Of a stretch of 64,000 nucleotides of DNA, positions 11,422 to 21,710 are shown one piece after another (positions within the stretch are counted from its first letter, which is position 1; each line of letters begins with the position of its first letter). This stretch comes from Isoetes taiwanensis. Its lineage: Eukaryota > Streptophyta > Lycopodiopsida > Isoetales > Isoetaceae. Made by a program: the position numbers and the translations under genes. The DNA lies in contig JAJEKV010000011.1 in NCBI GenBank assembly GCA_021234155.1, positions 6,157,132 through 6,221,131 on the forward strand, read 5' to 3'. Below the pieces are notes generated by a model. That model was not told the DNA's origin and did not search any database. It worked only from the letters and a program-made list of their open reading frames with translations.

Positions 11422-11653
11422 TTATCTGGCTTTCAAAACCCTTAGAACCTTAGGAAATAAACTTTAAAATAAAATCAAAAACTTTTCTTATACGATCGAA
11501 AAGTCCCAACCGAAAAATCTCAAATCTAATGCAGGCAGGCAGGGAAGGAGGCAGGCAGATTAACAAGGGTCTTTCAAATCTTCCTTCTTAAGTCCTTGCT
11601 ACACTAATCTGGGCCACATGGGGCAATCCTTGTTTATTTGCAACGTGGCTCCT

Positions 11654-11663
11654 TATATATAAG
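11654..11663 (+). promoter_or_regulatory. TATA box of the amidase gene
   Basis: TATATATAAG lies about 35-44 bases before the ATG at 11698. A start site about 30 bases downstream would give a very short 5' leader. It is the only good TATA element near the first exon. Confidence 0.5.
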
Positions 11664-11697
11664 CCACCACATTCCATGCAAATCTTTGCGAGCGATC

Positions 11698-14600
11698 ATG
11701 CTCCGACATCATGGCTTGTTCTCGGTTTCCCCAGTGAGACCAGCCATGCATAGGATCCTGTTCTCATCTTCGATGCATTGCAGTACATTAGCTAGCCAAC
11801 ATAATCAGGTTTGTTTTCCTTTCCTTTCTTGTACGGGATTTCCTTTCACTGTTTGATTTGCCATCTTGGATTTAGCACTTTAGCATATATCTTAACTACC
11901 TGCACTATTGAATCGTCTAGGCATTTGACGTTATCATAAAAAGTAAGTGATCCCGAGAACGAGAAGGGTCTTATATGTTTGATTCCTACACCATGCACGC
12001 TTAGGCATGATGTATTAAAAGGTATTGTACTTTCTAATGTTTACAAATTGTAGTTTGGTTGATTGTTTCTTCTTTGAACGGTCTTCTTGCGTCACTAACT
12101 TGGAAACGTGAATAATGTCTTGGAGTAGTAAATATCTAACATTAAGAAATTATATGATGAAGATTTACACTATCTACGATTTTGTTGCAGAGGTAATTTA
12201 TCAAGACACAAAAAATAAAGTTCATGAAGTCAGACACATGAATTTGCTGAAGTAATTTAAATTTCAATGGAAGTTAAGCTCAAATTGATGCACCGAAACT
12301 TTTCTGTTGCATGTAACTTCTAGTCACTGTTGTTTCTCATCTCTTGTTAATGAGCACATTTCTGTTTGTTGATTGTTGACAGAAGCAAGACATGTCTGGA
12401 GATGGAAAACCCCTGGACTATGAGGCGTTTGATGCACACAGAAAAATTGTTGGTTATCCTGATGGAGGATTGGAAAACCCACCAGTTCTTGTCTTTGATC
12501 CAAGTTCTTTTTCCAAGATGTCTAGTAGCTCTAATGAGAAATTTACATACCCTCGATTATCAGATGTTACACGACCTTCTAATAATGAGGATTTGGCATT
12601 TATGAGTGTAAGCCAAAGTTTTAACATCTTTTACTTTCTGTGATGGTGCAAAAATTGTGCAACTTTACAATGCTGTAGGCCATTTTGTTAAGTAAGGGTA
12701 GCTCCCATTTTGTTAAGTAATGGTAGCTCCGGGTGATTTTTCGTTTTGCAGATTGTTGAACTTGGATCCCTTTTGCGAACTAAACAAATAACATCAGTAG
12801 AGCTGGTGAAGATATTTACTGACCATCTGAAGAGGTACTCTGTGATCCTTTTGTAGGTTATAAAATTATAAAAATGTGCAAAAAGGATTGAGATATGTAC
12901 CAGTGTGCAACGCATTATGCAAAATGGAACTCTCACAGAAAATAAGCTACCAGACTATAATAGAGAATCCTGTAAGTTGAGTCATGAGAGGTTCAAGTCC
13001 CATTGCATCCATAATGAGGCAGAATGGTTAGGACAAAAGGCATGACATGATTAATCGCTTACATTTGGAGCTTGTGCATCGATTATAAGTTGGGTCTCAA
13101 ATGGCGTGATCAATAAAAGTAAAGTAAAGTATAAGTTGATTTAAGGGCATTTATTATGAACAGATAAATACCTAGGTGACACCTTCAAGTGTAGAAAGAA
13201 GGTAGCCGCAGGCATCCTGAACGATAATCCTGTTTTACATCGAACTGACACTCAATTCCTTACAGATAAAGTTGAATTATTGTTAATAGCATGCTATGCA
13301 ATTCATGCAAATAGTGCATGACTTCATTGGTTGGAGGTGAGAAAGTACAACTGCATCATACAAATAATGCAAATGACTACACACTTCACAAAGGCCCGTT
13401 TGTTTTATCAGAAAGCAGGCATGTAATTGAAAATTGAGAGGTTAAACTGATATCACCAATGTCTCTTCAGAGCTGACCATGTTTTGAAGGCTGTTGTTAC
13501 ATACACGGACAAACTTGCCCTTGAGCAAGCTTCTGCAGCAGATAAGCTTTTGGCAGATGGAATTGAATTGGGTATGTTGTGGTTCGTTCTTTGTTGACTC
13601 CTGCAAAGTTCTATGCTCTAGCAAGGTCATTTTGCAGGCCCACTTCATGGAATACCTTATGGTCTGAAGGATATTATTGCTGTTCCTGGATATAGCACAA
13701 CGTGGGGCTGCAAGACATTTAAAGATCAAGTTATCGATAAAGAAGCATTGGTGTACAAAAGGTTGAACTTGTACAACCCTTGCTTTTCGCTAATGCCGTT
13801 ATCTGGCATAATATGAATGTTGTTTGCATGAGTTGTCTTTTCATCTACTTGTTGGCATGAATAGCCATAAGTGTTTGGAGCAATATAAACCGGGATAGCT
13901 CGCATTTAGTTCTGGCCTAATTACATTTCCTCGCTCTTTCTGTACTTTTGCAGGCTAAAAGAGGCAGGTGCTGTTCTTATAGCCAAACTAGTTACCGGAT
14001 CTTTAGCATACGATGATATCTGGTTTGGTGGTCGAACCAGGAACCCTTGGAATACGGAGGATTTTTCAACTGGATCGTCTGCTGGTCCTGCTGTTAGCGT
14101 CTCCAGTGGTACTTTAACATAACGTACCACATGCATATCATATCATGAACTTGGGTAATTGATCTTCTCTTTACAGGTAGTGTTGCATTTGCTATCGGTT
14201 CAGAGACATCTGGCTCCATTACATCGCCAGCATCTAAAGCAGGGATTACCGCTTTTAAACCAACATTTGGAATGGTTGGACGATCTGGGGTCATGTCTTT
14301 ATCTGAGAGTCTGGTGAGCAATTTATATCTAGTTATGTATATATATACATGTTATGATTGTAAACCAGATATCCTATATCCTTTTACTTGATTAGGATAA
14401 AATAGGTCCATTTGGGAGGTGTGTTGCAGACTGTGCTATTATTTTGGATGTTTTACGAGGCAAAGATGCAGATGATTTGTCATCAAAGGCCATTGCTCTA
14501 AGAGATCCATTTGCCATCGACATTTCCAAAATGACAGTTGGCTATTGTCCAGATGCCGAAGACGAGGTATGCACATCAATTAAGCATTTTGCTGATTGCA

Positions 14601-15429
14601 CTTAGTTGGTCGTTGATTGTATGTTTGAAGTGAACTCATGCAATTCGAGAACATGAAGTTGGAAGCACAATCTACTTGATCCTGCTTAATAATATGATTT
14701 TCTACCTTCAAACTAGGTAGTGCAAGTTCTTTCTTCTAATGGTGCCCGAGTAGTACCATTTGATCTTAGGTACAATGTAAACACAGCACAGGCCATTGTT
14801 TATCTTACAATGGATGTTGACACACTTAGCCATTTTGATAATTGGCAACGTGCTGGCTTGGATGCTGAATATGAAGCACAACACCAATGGCCTGAGGAAC
14901 TAAGCCGCGCGCGTCAAGTTTCTGCTGTTGATTACTTACAGGTAAGACATTTTTCAACATATGCTAATTAGTTCGATTAAGGAAAAGACGCTGTGCATTA
15001 CAATTACATCCTGCTTTATCTGCAGGTCCTTTTTAACCTTTTTTGTGCACTGTCAGGCCCAAAGAGTTAGAGGCAAACTCATTCGTGAGGTATTGCAATG
15101 CATGGAAGGAATTGACGCTTTTATCTCCAGCCCTGTAGATTGGGAAAAGGTGGCAGTGAGCAATCTTGTTGGCATGCCTGTGTTGGTTCTGCCAACAGGA
15201 TTTCAGAAACCTAAAAATGACTCAGATTGTTCCTGTGCCACGACAACGGCCATATATGCAGCACCTTACAAGGATAGCGAGGTAGGTTACATGTTAAAGA
15301 AAATATATGATGAATGTACTTTGACGCTAGAAAGTCATTTTTCAGGTTTTAGCCTTGGGCATGGCCTATCAGAGAGCCACAGATCATCACCGTCAACATC
15401 CACCAGTATGTCAGCTGCACAAGAGATAG
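11698..15429 (+). CDS. Amidase-signature family enzyme, 11 exons, intact
   Basis: Exons: 11698-11808, 12383-12607, 12752-12834, 13471-13571, 13638-13761, 13954-14108, 14177-14313, 14396-14566, 14717-14941, 15057-15281, 15346-15429. All junctions are GT-AG and keep frame, giving 546 residues. The amidase-signature triad is complete: Lys184 (GLKDI), cis-Ser256 (TGSSAGPAV) and nucleophile Ser280 (SETSGSIT), the last two 24 apart as in the family. It should hydrolyse a C-N amide bond; the substrate is unknown. The sequence DDIWFGGRTRNPWN and the C-terminal LALGMAYQRAT..HHRQHPP resemble a bacterial-type amidase branch more than the plant AMI1, FAAH, Toc64 or GatA proteins. Exon 1 (37 residues, rich in Arg, His and Ser) looks like an organelle-targeting extension added upstream of the catalytic body. 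No frameshifts or stops were found, so I consider it functional. Confidence 0.9.
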
Positions 15430-16400
15430 TATACTACCAGTTTGTCTAGAATAAGTGAATTCAGTTCGTTTGTAGAGAGCAGAGAGTTGAATTGAAGACA
15501 ACATTTTCCCTCAACCAACCAATCAGTCATTTTTGGTGAAAAATGATATTCGTAATCTTAAACAAAATGTGGATGTCCTGAGGCCGAGTTGTTAGGCTTA
15601 ATGCCCATCTTCATCCCTAAAGCAAAATTTTGCCAGAGACCAATGCCAAAGAAAATCGCTATTCTATTCATGAAATCGATCCGTTCCTCGCATTATTGTC
15701 TGTTTGGTTCGGTCTTTGAGCCTCATGGTGGCCAGGTTTGTTGTTTGGTTTGATCTTTGACCCTCCCTCATCGTGGGGCAGTTTTGTTTGAGCCCTCATC
15801 GTGGGGCAGTTTTGTTGTTCCATTGGGGATTGACTTTTAATAATGTTTGCCTCATTTTTTTTTTCAAAAGTACTTTTATGTTTTGCAAATTCTAATTTTG
15901 GACCTTGATACCCTTAATTTTTGACGAATTTGACAAATTTATGGAATGCCCTTGGTTAACGTATTTTGCTATGTAAAATTTCTATCTCAAATATAAAATG
16001 CCCTTGTGTTTTTTGTATTTAGAAGTATGCCTATGCCCAGTGATATCATACACCTACATAACTTATTTGTTTATGTAGGGATAACCACTCGGCTCTTTTT
16101 ATAAGAGTGATGAAAGAGAGTCGTGAGCTTGGGAAGCCCACTCCTCCTCCTCAAATGCTGCAAGATATTGGCGGACCTTTTGTTTCAAAGATGGCCATAT
16201 GTTACTAGGGTGTAGATATTCTTGGGAGAACTATTTTGTTCAATCGACCTAATCGGTCACTCATCCTAATCGGTCGATTCTAGAAATAAAAAAAAATCCT
16301 AACCATTGAAATTAGTCATCATTGGGAAATCCCAATGACATCTGGACCATACACGTGGCATTAGCACACACGTGCTATTCTCCTTAAATAATTCGTGAAA
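15430..16400. other. Intergenic; holds the left of two direct repeats around the Replitrons
   Basis: No gene seen. A short duplication of CCTCATCGTGGGGCAGTTTTG lies near 15767-15812. Bases 15935-16040 resemble 21455-21600 (shared GGAATGCCC.TGGTTAA, GTAAAATTT and AAAATGCCCTTGTGTTTT). Around 16236-16276 the CCTAATCGGTC motif is repeated and forms a small hairpin with AATCGACC. Confidence 0.55.
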
Positions 16401-16602
16401 TCAGATCATCAGTACATATTTGCCAATAAAACAGCAGTATTTACATTATACAACAGTCAACAAACGTGATCACGAAGCAAAGTACATGCCAATGACAATT
16501 GGCATCTGCAGCCAAAACCTAGTGTCCAAACACAAGAAAAACACAACAGTTTCATATCCACAGAAGAAACTATCCACAAGCTCGGCCACTGAAGGAACAT
16601 CC

Positions 16603-18999
16603 TATGCATGCATAGTGTTTGGATGAGCTACAGCAAGCTGCTGAAGCTGCCGCATCTTGGAGACAAGCATCGCTCGCACATGGTTTACTTCAGCCCTGAA
16701 GATTCTTCTATCACGCACTGCAACCATAACACGCGGATCATCCATGGCAGTGAGTGCCTCCTCCAAAACATCCACTGCATTGCTCAAACTTATAGATCCA
16801 AGTCTCCGTCTTCATCCATTCAACATCAAAATGAACAGCATCAACTGCAGCAGCACGCTCTTCAACACCATCCCTCTCCTCCGACTCCGCATCTAAAGGA
16901 ATAAACACAGAGAATGGAGGCGGTGGAGCGGAATGTATGTCACCTTCACTGGCACGGCCTTCAACATGAGAACCTGCAACACCAAATTGAAGCAATTAGT
17001 CCTACGAGATATAACAGGACAAAGGGATTTCAAGAATTCATACTATCCAACGTCAAAACTGTGATCTACGAAATCTAAAGGCACAAAATCTTCAAAGGGA
17101 AGCTGGCTCGCATGCACAGGAGGCATGAAAGCAGGTGTTTCCTCTCAATATTCCTCTTCTCCTGGGTAATCAACAGCATCTACTGCATCGTCATCATCAT
17201 TGCCGTCCTCGTCCAGCAACGCATCTAGCCTATCCAACTCCGCATAAGCCAGGGCATCATCCCAGTACCTATGCCTCCTCTTCCCCACTTTCTCCACTGG
17301 CTCCTCCCCAGGCGGCAGCCCATAAATCACACAACGTACGTCCTTGATTGAGGCATTCTGTGGATCCAACGTCAACCTCCAAGCTGCCTCCACCCTATGG
17401 TAAGCGATGCGTCTTTTGAATTCGAGGGAGAACCCAAGCACCAGAGAGCGTGAACTTTCCAGTGCGTAGCATTCGGGCGATCGTATAACATAGGCTGGCA
17501 CTCCTTTGGCGTCTACCATGGTATAGGACAAAATGACCAGCTCGACCAAACAAATTCTTCGTTATCTAGTACTTTCGCTAGATTAGCTTAATTTCGCCCG
17601 ACTCCATACAAGGCATAGAGATTTTTGCCACGTTGAAGCCGCTTTCGGAGGACACCTCCTTCATATGATTTCGAAAATGAAGCTTACACAAGTCCTTCAT
17701 GCAATATCCGAGCATCCCCTCGAAACAATGCGGTAGTATCCTTTAGAGCCTTGCACAAAATCACACCACCACCGAGGACGGCGATGGTTCGGTCCAATCA
17801 AGTGCCTGTCTCAATCACACATTAACAGCTGCAGGCGTCGTTGAAGGAACTCGAAACACACATTGTAAGGGCAAATGATCAAGCTCGGACCCACGTTCCA
17901 TTGCTACCATTCCAGCCAAACAATCTGAATCCAGAAATTTACAAACCCTCGATGGTGTTCCTCAAGCACGCCGTCGGATCCACTTCTTGTGGATCCACAC
18001 TAACATCCGACGTTTGCTTTTGTTCTCCTTCCCTGAATTCTTCTTCAACTCTTTCTCCTTCCTCTGTATGGATTTCCTCTCCTCTTTCTCCCTCTTTGCC
18101 TTCTCTCGTTCTTCCATTTTCTCCCTCTGTTTCCTCTCTTTCTCTACCTCTTTCAACTTCCTGCTCTCCTCCCTTAGCAACTGCCTCCTCTTCTTAGCTC
18201 ATGAATTACAATCCCAGGATTTCTTCGTGGCCTGCCTCTCTTTCTTCTTGGCACAAAACTGTCACAGGCATCAGCCAGGATCCTAAGGTTACAGTCAGCA
18301 CTCTCTGGTGGCAGTTCAAGCATCTCAGTAGGCACCTCTACAAACCCACTACGATGGAATACACGGTGAGAGTCAAGGCTCAGAAAATTGTTGGCAGCCA
18401 AGGGATCCATGCTGGCCCTGGCTCTGGCAGCTCCAGCAGAGCTGCTCTCAGGAGGTCTGCCCTCCTCATCTACACAAACATGAACTGCCTGGGCAGACTT
18501 TACACCTCTAGCTAGCTTTTTCATCATCAACACAGACCGAAACATACCTCTTTCACCACCATCGCCAGACCCTTGGCTGCTCGGCATCCTGCTCCAGAGA
18601 AAGAAGACTGCAGTTTTCGCTTCAGACCCAGCAAGGCAATCTCCCTGAAAAAAACACACCCAATTGGTGACAGGCGTTGCCCATCCGTGAATTTCCTGCA
18701 GGCAGGAACCCAATCCCAGCCATGGATCAGACCTTCTATTTCCCTTTGCCCAAATCGAGCCAGGCCTGGCCAATCGCCCAATTTCCAGCCCAACCCAATC
18801 CGTTACATCTGCATCCAAAAGGCCAACTGAATCCGACCAGCCCTGGCGCATCCAACACTTTCCGGGCAGGCAGGAGCTCCGCCCAATCCAATCCGGCCCC
18901 CTATTCAAGTTTCTATTTCTGTTGCCTTCACCAGCAACCGTCGAATAAAGAACCATTGCAAAAAAATACACCAATCCTACGGCCCACAGAATTTTCCCC
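16603..18999 (-). pseudogene. Replitron copy 1, broken HUH endonuclease gene
   Basis: Aligns head-to-tail with copy 2 (19013-21330). Recognisable pieces in minus-strand order: N-terminal part with the AT-hook-like RKRGRPRR (inside 18174-18974), the charged coiled coil (17962-18180), the Asp-rich C-terminal part of the Rep frame (17145-17549) and the Pro-rich, acidic terminal segment (16603-16995). The Rep core between 17550 and 17960 is out of frame, and about 20 bp are missing after the AT hook. This copy keeps a C-terminal segment (16603-16730) that copy 2 lacks. The differences from copy 2 cluster at CAG/CTG trinucleotides, so some breaks may be consensus errors rather than real decay. Confidence 0.75.
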
Positions 19000-19012
19000 C
19001 TAAAAAACTAAC

Positions 19013-19294
19013 GCGCGGATCATCCATGGCAGTGAGTGCCTCCTCCAAAACATCCACTGCATTGCTCAAACTTATAGATAGGTTGCGCACCATCCTCCAA
19101 GTCTCCGTCTTCATCCATTCAACATCAAAATGAACAGCATCAACTGCATCAGCACGCTCTTCAACACCATCCCTCTCCTCCGACTCCGCATCTAAAGGAA
19201 TAAACACAGAGAATGGAGGCGGTGGAGCGGAATGTATGTCACCTTCACTGGCACGGCCTTCAACATGAGAACCTGCAACATCAAATTGAAGCAA
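19013..19294 (-). CDS. Replitron C-terminal exon or second ORF, truncated
   Basis: An open minus-strand frame downstream of the Rep ORF: AGSHVEGRASEGDIHSAPPP, an acidic segment (DAESEERDGVEER) and NAVDVLEEALTAMDDPR, where it meets the tandem junction. Copy 1 continues this frame for about 40 residues past the same point, so copy 2 has lost its 3' end. A TTGCAG acceptor sits just before the GSHVEG codons, suggesting splicing to the Rep ORF, but I could not find a convincing in-phase donor. Function unknown. Confidence 0.5.
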
Positions 19295-19341
19295 TTAGTC
19301 CTACGAGATATAACAGGACAAAGGGATTTCAAGAATTCATA

Positions 19342-20895
19342 CTATCCAACGTCAAAACTGTGATCTACGAAATCTAAAGGCACAAAATCTTCAAAGGGAA
19401 GCTGGCTGGCATGCACAGGAGGCATGAAAGCAGGTGTTTCCTCTCGATATTCCTCTTCTCCTGGGTAATCAACAGCATCTACTGCATCGTCATCATCATT
19501 GCTGTCCTCGTCCAGCAACACATCTAGCCTATCCAACTCCGCACAAGCCAGGGCATCATCCCAGTACCTATGCCTCCTCTTCCCCACTTTCTCCACTGGC
19601 TCCTCCCCAGGCGGCAGCCCATAAATCACACAACGTACGTCCTTGATTGAGGCATTCTGTGGATCCAACGTCAACCTCCAAGCTGCCTCCACCCTATGGT
19701 AACTGATACATGCTGAATTCCAGGGGAGAACCCAAGCACCAGAGAGCGTGAACTTTCCAGTGCGTAGCATTCGGGCTATCGTATAACATAGGCTGGCATT
19801 CCTTTGGCGTCTACCATGGTATAGGACAAAATGACCAGCTCGACCAAACAAATTCCTGTTATCTAGTACTACGCAGTGCTTAATTTCGCCAGTTCCATAC
19901 AAGGCATAGAGATTTTTGCCACGTTGAAGCTGCTCAGAGGACACCTCCTTCATATGATTTCTGAAATGAAGCTTACCTGCGTCCTTCATGCAATATCCGA
20001 GCATCCCCTCGAAACAATGCAGGCGAGTATCCTTTAGAGCCTTGCACAAAATCACACCACCAGGAGGACGATGGTTCGTCCAATCAAGTGCCTGTCTCAA
20101 TCGCACATTAACAGCTGCAGGCGTCGTTGAAGGAACTCGAAACACACATTGTAAGTGCAAATGATCAAGCTCGGACCCACGTTCCATTGCTACCATTCCA
20201 GCCAAACAATCTGAATCCAGAAATTTACAAACCCTCTGATAGTGTTCCTCAAGCACGTCAGATCCACTTACTGTGACAGTCACACTAACATCCAGCACGT
20301 TGCTTTTGTTCTCCTTCCCTGAATTCTTCTTCAACTCTTTCTCCTTCCTCTGTATGGATTTCCTCTCCTCTTTCTCCCTCTTTGCCTTCTCTCGTTCTTC
20401 CATTTTCTCCCTCTGTTTCCTCTCTTTCTCTACCTCTTTCAACTTCCTGCTCTCCTCCCTTAGCAACTGACTTCTCTTCTTAGCTTCATCCCTCTCATTC
20501 TCTTCATGAATTACAATCCCAGGATTTCTTCGTGGCCTGCCTCTCTTTCTTCTTGGCATAAAACTGTCACAGGCATCAGCCAGGATCCTAAGGTTACAGT
20601 CAGCACTCTCTGGTGGCAGTTCAAGCATCTCAGTAGGCACCTCTACAAACCCACTACGATGGAATACACGGTGAGAGTCAAGGCTCAGAAAATTGTTGGC
20701 AGCCAAGGGATCCATGCTGGCCCTGGCTCTGGCAGCTCCAGCAGAGCTGCTCTCAGGAGGTCTGCCCTCCTCATCTACACAAACATGAACTGCCTGGGCA
20801 GACTTTACACCTCTAGCTAGCTTTTTCATCATCAACACAGACCGAAACATACCTCTTTCACCACCATCGCCAGACCCTTGGCTGCTCGGCATCAT
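19342..20895 (-). CDS. Replitron HUH-type Rep endonuclease/transposase
   Basis: An uninterrupted 517-codon frame. Residues 115-122 (PRRKRGRP) form an AT-hook-like DNA-binding motif. Residues 132-198 are a long, highly charged helix (KRSQLLREESRKLKEVEKER onward) expected to form a coiled coil or oligomerise. The Rep core follows: a beta strand VSVTVTVSG (203-211, motif I position), the HUH motif His245-Leu-His247 (DHLHLQ), and motif III Tyr301-x-x-Lys304 (GYCMKD) with the single nicking tyrosine. Residues 461-483 are Asp/Glu-rich. There is no helicase domain, unlike Helitrons. A Y1 HUH core plus a separate helical domain matches published Replitrons, copy-and-paste elements resembling CRESS-type Reps. 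The copy-1 equivalent begins MPSSQ, so the true start may be residue 2. Confidence 0.85.
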   Translation of the reverse strand: MMPSSQGSGDGGERGMFRSVLMMKKLARGVKSAQAVHVCVDEEGRPPESSSAGAARARASMDPLAANNFLSLDSHRVFHRSGFVEVPTEMLELPPESADCNLRILADACDSFMPRRKRGRPRRNPGIVIHEENERDEAKKRSQLLREESRKLKEVEKERKQREKMEEREKAKREKEERKSIQRKEKELKKNSGKENKSNVLDVSVTVTVSGSDVLEEHYQRVCKFLDSDCLAGMVAMERGSELDHLHLQCVFRVPSTTPAAVNVRLRQALDWTNHRPPGGVILCKALKDTRLHCFEGMLGYCMKDAGKLHFRNHMKEVSSEQLQRGKNLYALYGTGEIKHCVVLDNRNLFGRAGHFVLYHGRRQRNASLCYTIARMLRTGKFTLSGAWVLPWNSACISYHRVEAAWRLTLDPQNASIKDVRCVIYGLPPGEEPVEKVGKRRHRYWDDALACAELDRLDVLLDEDSNDDDDAVDAVDYPGEEEYREETPAFMPPVHASQLPFEDFVPLDFVDHSFDVG

Positions 20896-21454
20896 CCCGC
20901 TCGAGAAAGAAGATCAGCAGCTGCCGGACCAAAGAAGGCAATCTCCCTGCAAAAAACACACCCAATTGGTGACAGGCGTTGCCCATCCGTGAATTTCCTG
21001 CAGGCAGGAACCCAATCCCAGCCATGCATCAGACCTTCTATTTCCCTTTGCCCAAATCGAGCCAGGCCTGGCCAATCGCCCAATTTCCGGCCCAGCCCAA
21101 TCCGTTACATCTGCATCCAAAAGGCCAACTGAATCCGACCAGCCCTCGCGCATCCAACACTTTCCGGGCAGGCAGGAGCTCCGCCCAACCCAATCCGGCC
21201 CCCTATTCAAGTTTCTATTTCTGTTGCCTTCACCAGCAACCGTCGAATAAAGAACCATTGCAAAAAAATACACCAATCCTACGGCCCACAGAAGTTTCCC
21301 CCTAAAAAACCAACCACCCCACTCCCTTTTTGTCATTGGGAAACCTACTTGGGAGAACACAAACTTTCTCCGCCTCTTTCATATTATCCAACAGTTCATT
21401 TTTGGCTCCTGCCCTTTAAAAGAAAAGAAAGGGAAAAGAAAGGGAAAAGCTGCT

Positions 21455-21705
21455 TTAACAAATTTCGCCACATAACTTTTGAGGAATGCCCCTGGTTAAT
21501 ATATCTTGCTACGTAAAATTTTGTACGTCATAAAATGTCCTTGTGTTTTCTGTATCTGTATGTCATAAAATGCCCTTGTGTTTTCTGTATTTAGTAATGC
21601 CCCTATACACCGGCTCATTTCCGGCTCCTCCCCTTGTGTTTTCTGTATTTAATAATGTGCCCCTATACACCGGTTCATTTCCGGCTCCTGCCCTTTCTGA
21701 AAAAA
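21455..21705 (+). repeat. Tandem repeats; right partner of the 15.9-kb direct repeat
   Basis: The phrase CCCCTATACACCGG.TCATTT plus CCGGCTCCT.CCC occurs twice (about 21599 and 21659). CCTTGTGTTTTCTGTAT occurs three times. The 5' part is related to 15935-16040 on the far side of the Replitron pair. Confidence 0.65.
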
Positions 21706-21710
21706 AAAAA

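Larger units (their letters stand above)
10557..11440 (+). repeat. Dispersed repeat, inverted partner at 47250-47760 (and 50400-50460)
   Basis: The segment matches the minus strand of 47250-47760, including the stretches around AATGAAGCAGTCGGGTCAAG and GAGCCAACATGTCGTCGATA and the open frame at 11118-11309. Bases 10557-10610 match the minus strand of 50400-50460. The partner lacks the LINE insertion at 10846-11130 and so preserves the empty site. Confidence 0.75.
19013..21330 (-). mobile_element. Replitron copy 2
   Basis: Head-to-tail partner of copy 1, offset about 2.29 kb. The copy-1/copy-2 junction (about 18995-19015) joins the TTTCCCCCTAAAAAAC end of copy 1 directly to an internal point of the C-terminal ORF, so the pair shares one complete 5' end and one complete 3' end. 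The 5' (high-coordinate) end beyond 21300 continues uniquely into TTGTCATTGGGAAACC. A similar string, CATCATTGGGAAATCC, lies at about 16317 beyond the other end. Direct repeats of roughly this kind are expected at or near Replitron ends. Confidence 0.65.

Noticed and set aside
18174-18974. Treating the 266-codon minus frame of Replitron copy 1 as a separate gene
   Set aside because: The last two thirds match the N-terminus of the copy-2 Rep. The upstream third is the readthrough of the 5' region, and the frame ends at a local deletion.
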